Positions 9,200 through 19,716 of a DNA stretch of 64,000 nt are shown piece after piece; positions within the stretch are counted from its first letter, which is position 1, and each line of letters begins with the position of its first letter. Below the pieces are notes generated by a model, which searched no databases, was not told the DNA's origin, and was given only the letters and a program-made list of their open reading frames with translations. Source of the stretch: an uncultured Alphaproteobacteria bacterium (lineage in GTDB: Bacteria; Pseudomonadota; Alphaproteobacteria; RF32; CAG-239); the NCBI GenBank assembly GCA_944391475.1, contig CALXTR010000001.1, positions 1 to 64,000 of the forward strand. Direction: 5' to 3'. A program made the translations under genes and the position numbers.

Positions 9200-9242
9200 G
9201 TTGTCTATTGCCAAGCGGATAATTAGAAAAGGGCAAAAATGC

Positions 9243-9271
9243 TTGACAAATTAAGGGGTGTTTGTTATGAC
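9243..9271 (+). promoter_or_regulatory. Sigma70-type promoter
   Basis: TTGACA, 17-bp spacer, TATGAC. It lies about 55 bp before the DUF1566-like gene and just after the bactofilin terminator. Confidence 0.55.
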
Positions 9272-9324
9272 CATCGAAATTGTAAAATTATAAACCTAAT
9301 TATTAATTTCTAAATTTTATCATT

Positions 9325-10176
9325 ATGGTACAAGTTGATTTTGTGACCTTATATGGTCTTTTGCATAATCGGAAAAGTCCGATTTTTATGTATGATGACG
9401 GTACGGTTTCTTTGCATCTTGATTTGAGCAAAAATCTAATCGGATGTTGGACTGATGTGATTTGGGCGGAGCCGGAAAATTTGGATATTTGCTTGCGTTT
9501 AGAAGAGCGCATCAAAGAGAAGGTTTTTCCGCTTTATATTGATAGCTCTTGGTGTACTTCGCAGCAAATGCCAGCAGGAAATATTATCGGGAAAATTTGG
9601 GCTCCTTTATCTGAACAACCGCAAAATGCGGTGCCTGAAACTCAAATTGGTTGGTATGCTTTTGCAGAGGGAAAATTTTCACCTAACCCCAAAGAGTATC
9701 CTAAATGTCAAGGCGTAGTAGCTTGGATTAATCCTGAGGAAAATGCACCTAAAGGCGAAAGAGGACTGATTTTGATGCCAGAAGAATCAGATCGAATTTG
9801 GGCAACTGAGTATGGTAAAACTGAAGTCGATAGTGATGAAGATGGTTATGGAAACACCAAACGGCTTTTGGAATACGGAAAGAAAAATGACGTGCGTTTT
9901 TTGGCTGCAGAATGGTGTGCCGAGTATTGTCGAAATGGTATAAAATCCGGAGAGGCTTTTATGCCGGCAGTGAAGCAATTGCAAAAAATGCTGAGAAATT
10001 TGGAAACGATTAATCGGTCATTGGCTGAGATTGATGGTGTTCAACTTCATGGGTGGATTTGGTCTTCTACTGACGGAAATTGCTACTATGCTTGGGGTAT
10101 GGCTACACAAATGAAATCTTTGAGTTATAATACGAAACATTATCATGCCTTGGTAAGATGTGTGTTAGCTTTTTGA
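9325..10176 (+). CDS. DUF1566/Lcl-C-terminal-like protein
   Basis: 283 aa. The C-terminal third carries the features of the DUF1566 (Lcl C-terminal) family: AAEWCAEYCRNGIKSGEAFMP, then KQLQKMLRNLETINRSL, GWIWSSTDGNCYYAW and a final ALVRCVLAF in place of the usual RPVLAF. The middle repeats the theme (VVAWINPEE, GLILMPEESDRIWA). There is no signal peptide and no clear Shine-Dalgarno site before the ATG, which sits in an A/T-rich leader. Such domains occur in phage tail and cell-surface proteins, often in gut Bacteroidetes. The gene stands alone with its own promoter and terminator. Function not assigned. Confidence 0.65.
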   Translation: MVQVDFVTLYGLLHNRKSPIFMYDDGTVSLHLDLSKNLIGCWTDVIWAEPENLDICLRLEERIKEKVFPLYIDSSWCTSQQMPAGNIIGKIWAPLSEQPQNAVPETQIGWYAFAEGKFSPNPKEYPKCQGVVAWINPEENAPKGERGLILMPEESDRIWATEYGKTEVDSDEDGYGNTKRLLEYGKKNDVRFLAAEWCAEYCRNGIKSGEAFMPAVKQLQKMLRNLETINRSLAEIDGVQLHGWIWSSTDGNCYYAWGMATQMKSLSYNTKHYHALVRCVLAF

Positions 10177-10193
10177 TTCTTAATTTGTTTTTG

Positions 10194-10227
10194 ATTGCCA
10201 TTCGGGTTTCGAACGGCAATTTTTTTG
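10194..10227 (+). terminator. Terminator after DUF1566-like gene
   Basis: ATTGCCATTCG, loop GGTTT, CGAACGGCAAT (one A/C mismatch), then TTTTTTT. It may also protect the 3' end of the convergent xerC. Confidence 0.8.
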
Positions 10228-10230
10228 TGG

Positions 10231-11172
10231 CTAATCTTGGAGGAGGCCGCTTTTATCATATTCGCGGTGCAGAGTTTCAATCTCAACATCGGTATAGCGC
10301 TGAGTGGTGGATAAGGAGCTATGGCCTAAGAGTTCCTGAATGGAGCGCAGGTCGGTGCCTTGAGCCAATAGGTGAGTGGCAAAAGAGTGGCGCAAGGCAT
10401 GAGGCGTGAGAGTATCGGGCAGTCCTAAGTAGTGACGAATTTTTTCAAGCTGGCGCTGGATTATGCGCGGTGATAAGCGTTCACCGCGAGCTCCGACAAA
10501 AAGAGGTTCGCCGGTGGTGAGTTTGTAGGGGCACTGCTCCAAATAAGTTTTAATCTTGACCCAGATAATCGGTAACAAAGGAACAATGCGCTCTTTGTTG
10601 CCTTTACCTTTAATTTTGAGATAGGTGCTGTGTTCGGTGATATCACCAATATTTAGATTAAGCGCTTCGGAAATACGCAAGCCACAACCATAGAGCAGGG
10701 TCATAATTGCGCCATCGCGTTCGCCCATCCAGAGTTCTTTATTGAACTTGAGGCAGCAACTTAAAACATCTAATGTGTCGTTGACTTCCAAGGCTTTGGG
10801 CAAGCTTTTGGGCAGGCGTGGTCCGGTGATAATACTCAAGGCCGAATTGGTGACTAAGTCGTTGCGAGACAGCCAATGGTAAAAATTTTTAAGTCCGGAA
10901 AGATTGCGAGCCAAGGTGGTTTTTCCCAAGTGGCGGTTGGCACGAAAAGCAATATAGGCGCGAAAGTCACGCACTTCTAAGCGAGATAAATCCTTAAGGT
11001 TCAATTCTTGTTGTCTTTCTTGAGCAAAATAGCAGAAAAAATCTGATAAATCGCGGCAGTAGGCATCAAGGGTGTGAGGGGAATAACGGCGCTCGTTTAG
11101 TAACCAGTTGTGCCACTGGTCAATGGCAGAACGGGTATCGGCGGCGACGGGATATTTGATTTCTTGTTTCAT
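10231..11172 (-). CDS. xerC: Tyrosine recombinase XerC
   Basis: 313 aa from the ATG at 11172; a TTG further upstream would add 20 residues that do not match the family. N-terminal SAM-like core-binding domain (ERRYSPHTLDAYCRDL), then the catalytic domain with Arg (CGLRISEALNL), Lys (KGKGNKERIVPL), HALRHSFATH, GHSSLSTTQRYT and its Tyr. With XerD it resolves chromosome dimers at dif during division. It is divergent from priA, with 119 bp between the starts. The xerC-priA-atp arrangement is shared with other alphaproteobacteria. A solitary phage-type integrase is unlikely given this context. Confidence 0.93.
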   Translation of the reverse strand: MKQEIKYPVAADTRSAIDQWHNWLLNERRYSPHTLDAYCRDLSDFFCYFAQERQQELNLKDLSRLEVRDFRAYIAFRANRHLGKTTLARNLSGLKNFYHWLSRNDLVTNSALSIITGPRLPKSLPKALEVNDTLDVLSCCLKFNKELWMGERDGAIMTLLYGCGLRISEALNLNIGDITEHSTYLKIKGKGNKERIVPLLPIIWVKIKTYLEQCPYKLTTGEPLFVGARGERLSPRIIQRQLEKIRHYLGLPDTLTPHALRHSFATHLLAQGTDLRSIQELLGHSSLSTTQRYTDVEIETLHREYDKSGLLQD

Positions 11173-11291
11173 GTTTTTATCTATAGCAAAAGTTGGTAAC
11201 TTTTTGGTAAATGATTGCGAGGAAAAAATCAAAATCTGCTTGGCAAGCGGTGGGATTTGGGTTTATGATGAGCCCAAATTGGAGGGTTTTG

Positions 11292-13484
11292 ATGACTAAG
11301 ATTGTGGGCGTGCTGCTGCCGCTACCGTTTAATGATGTATTTGACTATCAGGCTGATGATGACATCAGGCTGGGCGAGATGGTGGCGGTGTCTTTTGGAA
11401 ACCCGCGGCACGGCAAGCAAGATGTGGTCGGTGTGGTCTGGAAAATCGGAAAATCTTCCAACTTAGATGATGCTAAAATCAAACCAATTAAACAGCGTTT
11501 GAGTTTTCCGCCGCTATCGGAGGCAATGCGAAAATTTATCAGCTTTACGGCCTCGTATAATATGGCATTTTTGGGCTTGGTGCTAAAGATGGTGCTAAGT
11601 GTCAAGGCGGTGTTTGAAGACCCCAAACTTTTGGTTTTATACACGCTTTCGGGCAAGACTTTGGCAGAGGCCAAAATCAAAAATTCGGATGCCAGATGGC
11701 GGGTGATGGATTTGCTCAAGCATGCGCCATACACCAAAGCGGAAATTTGTAAAGGGGCGGGGGTTTCGCTCGGGGTGGTGAATACCTTGATTGAAAAAGG
11801 AGTTTTGACCCCGATTGAGGTGGAGCAAAAAAAAGAATTTTTAGTGCCTAATCCGGAATTTCACAAAGTGCAGTTTACGGCTGAACAACAGCAAGCGGCA
11901 GATACTTTAGCCGCGAAAGTGGGGCAGGGTTTTTCGGTGACGTTGCTTGACGGAGTGACCGGTTCGGGTAAGACGGAAGTGTATTTTGAGGCGATTGCCG
12001 AGGCTTTGGCGCAAGGCAAACAAGCTTTGGTGATGGTGCCGGAAATTTCGTTGACCGCGCAGTGGTTATCGCGTTTTGAGCGGCGTTTCGGAGTGGTGCC
12101 GGCCAAGTGGCACTCCGCACTTGGAAACAAGGAACGCGCCGATACTTGGAAAGCGATTGCGGAGAATCGGGCCAAGGTGATTATCGGGGCGCGGTCGGCA
12201 CTTTATCTCCCTTATGCTGATTTGGGAGTGATTGTGGTTGATGAAAGCCATGATAGCTCCTACAAGCAAGAAGATGCCGTTAATTATCAGGGGCGCGATA
12301 TGGCGGTGGTGCGCGGAAAGTTGGAGCAAATCCCAATTATTCTTTCAACTGCTACACCCTCGCTTGAAACTATCAATAATGTGGAAGAAGGCAAATATGG
12401 AATTGTGAAATTGGCCTCGCGGTTTGCGGCGGCTGAGCTTCCGGAAATTCGGGTTCTAGATTTGCGCAAAGATAAGCCGGTGAAAGGTTCGTGGGGTGTT
12501 TCGTGGTTGGCGCCGACTTTGGTTGAGGCCTTAAAAGAAAACTTGGAAAAAGGTGAACAGTCGATGCTGTTCTTGAATCGCCGCGGATATGCACCGCTTA
12601 CCATTTGTCGGGATTGCGGTCACCGAATCCAATGTCCGCATTGTACGGCTTGGCTGACAGAACACAAAAACACCAACTCTTTGGTTTGTCACCATTGCGG
12701 ATACTCAATGTCGATGCCCAAGACTTGTCCGGAGTGTCATTCTGAAACCGGATTGACGGCTTGCGGTCCGGGGGTGGAGCGGGTGGCCGAAGAGGTAAAA
12801 ATGCGCTTTCCGTCAGCAAGAGTGAGGGTGATTTCCAGCGATATTACCGCCAGTGTTGCGGAGGTTTCGGCGGTGATTGCTGAGATGGAAAGAGGCGAAG
12901 TGGATATTCTTATCGGGACGCAGATTTTAGCCAAAGGGCACCATTTCCCGAGTTTGACTTTGGTAGGGATTGTTGATGCGGATTTGGGTTTGATGGGAAG
13001 TGATTTGCGCGCCTCAGAGCGCACGTTTCAGCTCTTGTCCCAAGTGGCAGGGCGAGCCGGACGCGGCAACAAAAAAGGCATGGTGTATATGCAAACTCTG
13101 TGTCCGGAAAATGCGGTTTTGAAGGCTTTGATTTCGGGTAATCGGGAAGAGTTTTTGAAGCTGGAAAAAGATAGTCGGAGAATCTTGAAAATGCCGCCGT
13201 TTGGAAAGCTAGCGGCGATTATTGTCAGCGGGGCTAACCGTGAGGCGACCGAAAAAACGGCCCTATGGTTGGGGCAAACGGCGCCAAACAATGAATATGT
13301 CACGACCTTGGGACCGGCACCGGCGCCGATGTATATGTTGCGTAACAAATATCGCTATCGGTTGTTGATTAAGACTGCAAAATCTATAGCCCTTCAACAG
13401 CTGATTAAGGATTGGCTAGGCAAGGTGAATATTCCCTCAACAGTGCGAGTGGAAGTTGATGTTGACCCATATTCTTTCTATTAG
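11292..13484 (+). CDS. priA: Primosomal protein N' (PriA helicase)
   Basis: 730 aa from the ATG at 11292, which has GGAGGG 5 nt upstream. N-terminal 3'-DNA-end binding domain (VGVLLPLPFNDVFDY), a winged helix, helicase domain with Walker A (GVTGSGKTE near residue 221), Walker B DESHDSSYK and LNRRGYAP, then a zinc-binding cysteine array (CRDC, CPHC, CHHC, CPEC near residues 438-490), and motif VI (SQVAGRAGRG). It restarts replication at stalled forks by loading the replisome. Its last 4 bp overlap the convergent XRE gene. All helicase and zinc residues are present. Confidence 0.96.
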   Translation: MTKIVGVLLPLPFNDVFDYQADDDIRLGEMVAVSFGNPRHGKQDVVGVVWKIGKSSNLDDAKIKPIKQRLSFPPLSEAMRKFISFTASYNMAFLGLVLKMVLSVKAVFEDPKLLVLYTLSGKTLAEAKIKNSDARWRVMDLLKHAPYTKAEICKGAGVSLGVVNTLIEKGVLTPIEVEQKKEFLVPNPEFHKVQFTAEQQQAADTLAAKVGQGFSVTLLDGVTGSGKTEVYFEAIAEALAQGKQALVMVPEISLTAQWLSRFERRFGVVPAKWHSALGNKERADTWKAIAENRAKVIIGARSALYLPYADLGVIVVDESHDSSYKQEDAVNYQGRDMAVVRGKLEQIPIILSTATPSLETINNVEEGKYGIVKLASRFAAAELPEIRVLDLRKDKPVKGSWGVSWLAPTLVEALKENLEKGEQSMLFLNRRGYAPLTICRDCGHRIQCPHCTAWLTEHKNTNSLVCHHCGYSMSMPKTCPECHSETGLTACGPGVERVAEEVKMRFPSARVRVISSDITASVAEVSAVIAEMERGEVDILIGTQILAKGHHFPSLTLVGIVDADLGLMGSDLRASERTFQLLSQVAGRAGRGNKKGMVYMQTLCPENAVLKALISGNREEFLKLEKDSRRILKMPPFGKLAAIIVSGANREATEKTALWLGQTAPNNEYVTTLGPAPAPMYMLRNKYRYRLLIKTAKSIALQQLIKDWLGKVNIPSTVRVEVDVDPYSFY

Positions 13485-13744
13485 TCAGGTGAGATTAAGG
13501 GCAGTTTTTTCTCAAAACTTATGTTCAAATTGTAGTGATATTTATAAGCCAATGCGTGGAGGGTAGGTATTTGCATTTTGCGGATATCGCCATTTTCAAG
13601 ATTGAGAAGATGCTCTAATCCGATATGCAACATTTTAGCGGCGGCTTCCGGCGATAAGTCTTGCTCTAATCTCATATTGCGGATTTGTTCACCAATCGCT
13701 TTTTGGCACTTTTGCCAGGCTTGGCGGCGGTAATTGTGACTCAT
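13481..13744 (-). CDS. Small XRE-type helix-turn-helix protein, copy 1
   Basis: 87 aa from the ATG at 13744, with AAGGGAG about 9 nt upstream. The pattern IGEQIRNMRLEQDLSPEAAA, then LHIGLEHLLNLENGD and IPTLHALAYKY, matches a Cro/C1-type five-helix domain, followed by a short basic tail (NISFEKKLPLISPD). The family binds DNA as a repressor or activator. A clear paralogue lies at 33258, with the same length and tail (ISFEKKL). Both are preceded by the same ~200-nt structured leader and promoter, so gene and leader behave as one cassette. The stop codon overlaps priA tail to tail by 4 bp. Target unknown; autoregulation through the leader is my inference. Confidence 0.8.
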   Translation of the reverse strand: MSHNYRRQAWQKCQKAIGEQIRNMRLEQDLSPEAAAKMLHIGLEHLLNLENGDIRKMQIPTLHALAYKYHYNLNISFEKKLPLISPD

Positions 13745-13943
13745 AGTTCTAAACTCCCTTTGGTTTCTGGTTAAAAGAAACCACCTTGATAACAATTCAA
13801 GGTGGGGAGTTCACAACTGCCAATAGAACAGTCGACCTTCTTCGTTATGCTCAAGGCACACTTATACCGGTCGCTCCCCATTCAAGGAGCTATTTTTCTA
13901 TTGGAGGAGTTGTGATACTCCGCACCCGGCTCACCCGAGTGCA
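13745..13943 (-). promoter_or_regulatory. Structured leader RNA of XRE gene, copy 1
   Basis: ~199-nt leader read on the minus strand. In order: a 5' hairpin (GCACTCGG, loop GTGAG, CCGGGTGC); a long closing stem (GGAGT..CACAACT with AGTTGTG..ACTCC, then CCAATAGAA with TTCTATTGG) that encloses a conserved core (GCTCC hairpin GGAGC, then GACC...GGTC); a hairpin CCACCTTGA/TCAAGGTGG; a hairpin GGTTTCT/AGAAACC; and finally the AAGGGAG ribosome-binding site. The core is almost identical in the copy at 33519, while the stems differ with compensating changes. The last two hairpins share their GG, so they may compete. A cis-regulator or a processed small RNA is possible. Confidence 0.75.
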
Positions 13944-13948
13944 GTTAA

Positions 13949-13976
13949 AGCTTAATCATTCTTACCAAAATTGCAA
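13949..13976 (-). promoter_or_regulatory. Promoter of XRE leader, copy 1
   Basis: On the minus strand: TTGCAA, 16-bp spacer, TAAGCT. Both boxes and the spacing are identical in copy 2 (33724-33751), although the spacer sequence differs, which supports a real promoter about 6 bp before the leader. Confidence 0.7.
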
Positions 13977-14158
13977 GCAGAATTTGCCGCCATTAACCCC
14001 AAAATCTAAATGGCTAAATAAAACTTATCTATGCGAATCGGCTGATTGATTCTCGTTGCGGATAAATGCGTTTGATGGCTTGTAAAATCATGGATTCATT
14101 AATAAATTAGAAATAATTTGTTGCGTATGATAAGCGTAGTTCAAATGATTTTCACAGA

Positions 14159-14722
14159 GTGAGTAAATTGAAAAAAATTTCTAAATCGAAAATTGCCGTT
14201 ACTTACGCTTTGGCCCTTTTTGAGGCCGCAAGTGAGAAAAAAGCCGTGGCTAAGGTTTATGATGATGTGAAAAAACTCCAGGCCGAAATGAACCATGATG
14301 CCGTGCTGGTGAAGTATTTTGCTAACCCGTTGTGGAATCGGGAGGCAAAAAAAGATGCTCTCGCCGCCGTGGCTAAAAAAATGAAACTTAGTGCCGAATC
14401 TCTTAATTGCCTCGATATCGTAATTGATAACGAACGCTGGAACGTGATTAGAGAAATTTTGCAGGAGTTTGTGCATCTGTATCATCAGAAAAATAATATT
14501 GCTGAGGTGGAAGTCCAATCGGCGGTCGAACTCTCAACCGCGCAAGCGAAAAAACTCGAATCTGCGCTCGAGAATTTACTCAAACAAAAAGTGCTGGTTT
14601 CTTATCTGGTCAAGCCTGAAGTCTTGGGCGGTCTGAAAGTTAAATATGGTTCAAAAATGATTGATGATACCTTGCTTGGTAAACTCAATCGGATGGAACA
14701 AGTGATGAAAGGTGGACAATAA
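14159..14722 (+). CDS. atpH: ATP synthase F1 subunit delta
   Basis: 187 aa, first gene of the F1 operon. Delta/OSCP family pattern: [15 protein letters not shown] at the N-terminus (helical bundle that binds the alpha crown) and the C-terminal [25 protein letters not shown]. It links F1 to the F0 peripheral stalk on the cytoplasmic side. The start is a GTG with only a weak upstream ribosome-binding site; no ATG is available until residue ~47. The stop codon overlaps the atpA start (TAATG). The F0 genes are not adjacent, as usual in alphaproteobacteria. Confidence 0.93.
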   Translation: MSKLKKISKSKIAVTYALALFEAASEKKAVAKVYDDVKKLQAEMNHDAVLVKYFANPLWNREAKKDALAAVAKKMKLSAESLNCLDIVIDNERWNVIREILQEFVHLYHQKNNIAEVEVQSAVELSTAQAKKLESALENLLKQKVLVSYLVKPEVLGGLKVKYGSKMIDDTLLGKLNRMEQVMKGGQ

Positions 14723-16272
14723 TGTCTGTGAATGCGAGTGAAATATCTTCGATTATCAAAGAAAAAATTGCTCACGCCGATGTCGATTTAGACGTTTCGG
14801 AAGTGGGGCAAGTTTTGTCGGTTGGTGACGGTATTGCCCGTGTCTATGGTTTGGACAAGGTTCAGGCCGGCGAGTTGGTCGAATTTGCAAGCGGAGTCAA
14901 AGGTATGGCTCTCAACTTGGAAGAAGACAACGTCGGTGTGGTTATCTTTGGTTCTGACCAAGAAATTAAGGAAGGTGATACGGTCAAACGTCTTGATTCC
15001 ATTGTGAGTGTGCCGGTGGGTAAAGAACTCCTCGGTCGTGTGGTCGATGCCTTGGGTGAGCCAATTGATGGAAAAGGCGATATCAAAGCTAAAGAACACA
15101 GCATTGCCGATATCAAGGCTCCGGGTATCATTGAGCGTCGCAGTGTGCACGAGCCGATGCAGACCGGTTTGAAAATTATTGATAGCCTTATCCCAATCGG
15201 GCGTGGTCAGCGTGAGTTGATTATTGGTGACCGTCAGACCGGAAAAACCTCCATCATTGTTGACACCATCATCAATCAGAAAAAAGTTAATGATGCCGCA
15301 AAATCTGATAAAGATAAACTCTTTTGCGTGTATGTGGCAGTCGGGCAAAAGCGCTCAACCGTGGCTCAAGTGGTGAAAACACTTAAAGACTATGGCGCAA
15401 TGGACTATACCATTGTGGTGGCGGCAACTGCTTCTGATCCGGCGCCGATGCAATATATTGCTCCTTATGCCGGTTGCGCAATGGGTGAATATTTCCGTGA
15501 TCGCGGAATGCACGCGGTTATCTTTTATGATGACTTGTCCAAACAAGCTACGGCTTATCGCCAGATGTCGTTGTTGCTCCGTCGTCCGCCTGGGCGTGAG
15601 GCTTATCCGGGTGACGTGTTCTATTTGCATTCACGTTTGTTGGAACGTGCGGCAAAAATGAGCGACGAAGAAGGTGCCGGTTCTCTGACCGCTTTGCCGG
15701 TGATTGAAACCCAAGCCGGTGACGTGTCGGCCTATATTCCGACTAATGTGATTTCAATTACGGACGGACAGATTTTCTTGGAAACAGGTTTGTTCTTCCA
15801 AGGGGTGCGTCCGGCGGTGAATGTCGGTATTTCGGTTAGTCGTGTGGGCTCGGCTGCGCAGGTCAAAGCCATGAAGCAAGTGGCCGGAAAAATCAAGCTC
15901 GATTTGGCGCAATATCGTGAAATGGCGGCCTTTGCTCAGTTTGCATCTGACCTTGATGCCGCAACCCAGAACCTGTTGGCTCGCGGTGCGCGTTTGACCG
16001 AACTCTTAAAACAGCCGGTTAACCACCCGATGCCGGTTGAAGAAGAAGTGGTGGCGATTTTTGCCGGTGTGCGCGGTTATCTTGATAAAATCCCGGTCAA
16101 GGATATTAAAGATTTTGAAAGCGAATCTTTACGAGCTCTCAAAATCAATCATCCCGAGATTTTGAAGAAAATTCGCGATGAAAAGGTAATTTCTGAGGAA
16201 GTCGACAAACAACTTTCTGATTTCTACGAAGGTTTTGTGGCCGAGTTCCAAGAAACGAAAAATGCAGCATAG
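14722..16272 (+). CDS. atpA: ATP synthase F1 subunit alpha
   Basis: 516 aa, normal family length. Beta-barrel N-domain ([21 protein letters not shown]), Walker [10 protein letters not shown] near residue 169, the alpha-subunit segment [12 protein letters not shown] and the conserved [14 protein letters not shown]. Alpha forms the F1 hexamer with beta and carries the non-catalytic nucleotide sites. Translation is coupled to atpH. GC content is higher than in flanking accessory genes, in line with an expressed core gene. Confidence 0.98.
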   Translation: MSVNASEISSIIKEKIAHADVDLDVSEVGQVLSVGDGIARVYGLDKVQAGELVEFASGVKGMALNLEEDNVGVVIFGSDQEIKEGDTVKRLDSIVSVPVGKELLGRVVDALGEPIDGKGDIKAKEHSIADIKAPGIIERRSVHEPMQTGLKIIDSLIPIGRGQRELIIGDRQTGKTSIIVDTIINQKKVNDAAKSDKDKLFCVYVAVGQKRSTVAQVVKTLKDYGAMDYTIVVAATASDPAPMQYIAPYAGCAMGEYFRDRGMHAVIFYDDLSKQATAYRQMSLLLRRPPGREAYPGDVFYLHSRLLERAAKMSDEEGAGSLTALPVIETQAGDVSAYIPTNVISITDGQIFLETGLFFQGVRPAVNVGISVSRVGSAAQVKAMKQVAGKIKLDLAQYREMAAFAQFASDLDAATQNLLARGARLTELLKQPVNHPMPVEEEVVAIFAGVRGYLDKIPVKDIKDFESESLRALKINHPEILKKIRDEKVISEEVDKQLSDFYEGFVAEFQETKNAA

Positions 16273-16285
16273 GGCATAGGAAAAT

Positions 16286-17206
16286 ATGGCAGGCTTAAAA
16301 GAATTAAGAACCCGAATTGAGTCCATTAAGTCAACGCAGAAAATTACTTCGGCGATGAAACTGGTGGCTGCCGCCCGCTTGCGCCGCGCGCAGGGGCTGA
16401 TTGGAAAATCGTCGTTCTATAGTCATAATATTTTGGCCGCCGCCGCCCGTGTGTTGTTTGATATTCGCCAAGAAGAAGCTGAAAAAAATATTCGCTACAT
16501 CTTCTCCGAACTGTTGCGTGGTAACGGCAGCAATGATAACTATTTGCTGGTGGTGCTCACTTCAGATCGGGGATTGTGCGGTAGCTATAACAGCAGTGTG
16601 GCGCGTGCGGCAATGGCACGGATTGAGGAGCTCAAGGCGGAGGGCAAAAATGTTACCCTACTTTGTCTGGGGCGCAAAGGGCGCGATTTGCTCAAACGCA
16701 AATATAGCGACCTCATTCTCAAAACCGTGGACGGCTTGGCCAAGAAAGGTGCAAAATATTATGAAGCCAGCGATGTGGCCGCGGTCATCATGGATATGTT
16801 TGCTAAAAAGCAAATTAATGTTTGTGAGCTGGTGTATAGCCATTTCAAATCGGCTATCAGTCGGGATATTAAGGTCGAACAAGTACTGCCGGTCAAGGTG
16901 GAGGAGTTTGAATATAACAAAGTTCATGCCCCGACTAATGTGGTGCAAGGTGCTTTCTATGATTATATGCCCGCTAAAACCGAGTTGCTTGAGGGGATTT
17001 TGCCGCTGGTGTTTAGGAGCAGTTTGTTCCAAGCCATTGTGCAGAGCCAAGCTTCAGAACATGGGGCTCGTATGAGCTCAATGGATAATGCAACCCGCAA
17101 TGCGACGGATATGATTTCGCGTTTGACCCTCAAATATAACCGTATTCGCCAGACGGCAATTACTACCGAGTTAACCGAGATTATTTCCGGTTCGGAGGCT
17201 TTGTAG
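16286..17206 (+). CDS. atpG: ATP synthase F1 subunit gamma
   Basis: 306 aa. N-terminal helix LKELRTRIESIKSTQKITSAMKLVAA and C-terminal helix SSMDNATRNATDMISRLTLKYNRIRQTAITTEL form the rotor coiled coil; the Rossmann-like middle has LTSDRGLCGSYNS. It is the central rotating stalk in F1. It starts 13 bp after atpA and is followed 33 bp later by atpD. Confidence 0.97.
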   Translation: MAGLKELRTRIESIKSTQKITSAMKLVAAARLRRAQGLIGKSSFYSHNILAAAARVLFDIRQEEAEKNIRYIFSELLRGNGSNDNYLLVVLTSDRGLCGSYNSSVARAAMARIEELKAEGKNVTLLCLGRKGRDLLKRKYSDLILKTVDGLAKKGAKYYEASDVAAVIMDMFAKKQINVCELVYSHFKSAISRDIKVEQVLPVKVEEFEYNKVHAPTNVVQGAFYDYMPAKTELLEGILPLVFRSSLFQAIVQSQASEHGARMSSMDNATRNATDMISRLTLKYNRIRQTAITTELTEIISGSEAL

Positions 17207-18974
<1,768 letters not shown>

Positions 18975-18985
18975 CTAGGGGAAAG

Positions 18986-19019
18986 CCGTCTAGCTGGTGG
19001 CTAATACAGATTTTGCGAA
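18986..19019 (+). repeat. Partial copy of the nested-palindrome repeat
   Basis: Carries only the left motif of the family (GTCTAGCTGG, GGCTAATACAGA) and TTTTGCGAAT, without a matching right half. A second partial copy lies at 19179-19212 directly before atpC. The 360 bp between atpD and atpC consist of these units and no gene. Confidence 0.6.
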
Positions 19020-19146
19020 TTAAAGTTCGTATAATGGCCGTCTAATACAGAAATGTCGAATATTTTGCTCCAATCGTGTATGTCTTTATACACTCAGTCG
19101 CAAAATTTCTAATTTCTTATTATACGGCTCATTCTCCGAACTTTAA
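19020..19146 (+). repeat. Nested-palindrome repeat, locus 1 unit b
   Basis: 127 bp, the same length as unit a. Outer stem TTAAAGTTCG / CGAACTTTAA; unpaired TATAATGG and CATTCTC; CCGT/ACGG; inner stem ATTTTGC / GCAAAAT; unpaired TCCAATC and TCAGTC; tip GTGTAT-GTCTTT-ATACAC. The unit at 32530 has the same single-stranded motifs but different paired sequences. Confidence 0.85.
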
Positions 19147-19178
19147 GGGGGCCAGAAATGAAAGCTTGTATTAAACTT

Positions 19179-19212
19179 ATCTAGCGGATGACTAATACCG
19201 ATTTTGCGAGTT
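19179..19212 (+). repeat. Partial copy of the nested-palindrome repeat before atpC
   Basis: ATCTAGCGGATGACTAATAC followed by CGATTTTGCGAG, the left motif of the family. It ends about 12 bp before the atpC start codon and so lies in its leader. Confidence 0.55.
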
Positions 19213-19224
19213 GGCGAGGATAAT

Positions 19225-19608
19225 ATGGAAAGAAAAGAAGTAATTTTTAGGTTATCAAGGCCGTTTAAGGTTTCGCGGACTGCCGCGGTTTCTAGAGTCC
19301 AATTGCCGGCTGTCGGCGGGGCAGTCACAATCTTGCCGGATCGCGCTCCGACCCTTTTGTTGCTGACTAATGGTGTGTTGCAAATTTTGGATCGTGAGGG
19401 CAAGCCTTTAGAGCGCTTTTTTATCAAAGGCGGGGTGGCCGATGTGGCGCGCAATCGCTGTGCGGTTTCTACCGAAAAAGTGGTTTCTTTTGATAAAATA
19501 GATTTACTGCGCGCAACCGAAAAACGTGATGAAGCCATTTTGCCCGAAGATAAAACTTTTTATCAGATGATTGTGGATTATCTATCCTTACAATCTGCTC
19601 GCAAGTAA
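19225..19608 (+). CDS. atpC: ATP synthase F1 subunit epsilon
   Basis: 127 aa. Beta-sandwich typical of the epsilon N-terminal domain: VQLPAVGGAVTILPDRAPTL, LLTNGVLQILDREGK, FFIKGGVADVARNRCAVSTE. The C-terminal helical part is short. In the complex it sits on the rotor beside gamma and can restrain ATP hydrolysis. The start at 19225 has CGAGGA 5 nt upstream. It is separated from atpD by structured repeats, so its expression may be uncoupled from the rest of the operon. A terminator follows. Confidence 0.88.
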   Translation: MERKEVIFRLSRPFKVSRTAAVSRVQLPAVGGAVTILPDRAPTLLLLTNGVLQILDREGKPLERFFIKGGVADVARNRCAVSTEKVVSFDKIDLLRATEKRDEAILPEDKTFYQMIVDYLSLQSARK

Positions 19609-19625
19609 CTCTTCAATAAAGCCAG

Positions 19626-19647
19626 GCCCCCGAAAGGGGGCTTTTTT
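19626..19647 (+). terminator. Terminator of the atp operon
   Basis: GCCCCC, loop GAAA, GGGGGC, TTTTTT: a strong rho-independent terminator 18 bp after atpC. Confidence 0.95.
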
Positions 19648-19716
19648 CGTGCCCGAATTAATCTTATGGTAACTTATCTGTAAGATAATATTTCCTACAT
19701 TCAGAAAGGATAAATC

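Noticed and set aside
9267-9293. Very short upstream open frame (ATG ACC ATC ... TAA) before the DUF1566-like gene
   Set aside because: Its start overlaps the predicted -10 box, so it would not be on the transcript.
10231-11172. Integrase of a mobile element
   Set aside because: Complete XerC in the conserved place beside priA and the atp operon, with no cargo genes or attachment sites.
13786-14049. Plus-strand open frame across the XRE leader
   Set aside because: It follows the structured leader on the opposite strand; the frame is not kept in copy 2 and has no ribosome-binding site.
16401-17075. 224-codon plus-strand frame inside atpG
   Set aside because: Out-of-frame shadow; Cys/Trp-rich composition unlike any real gene here.
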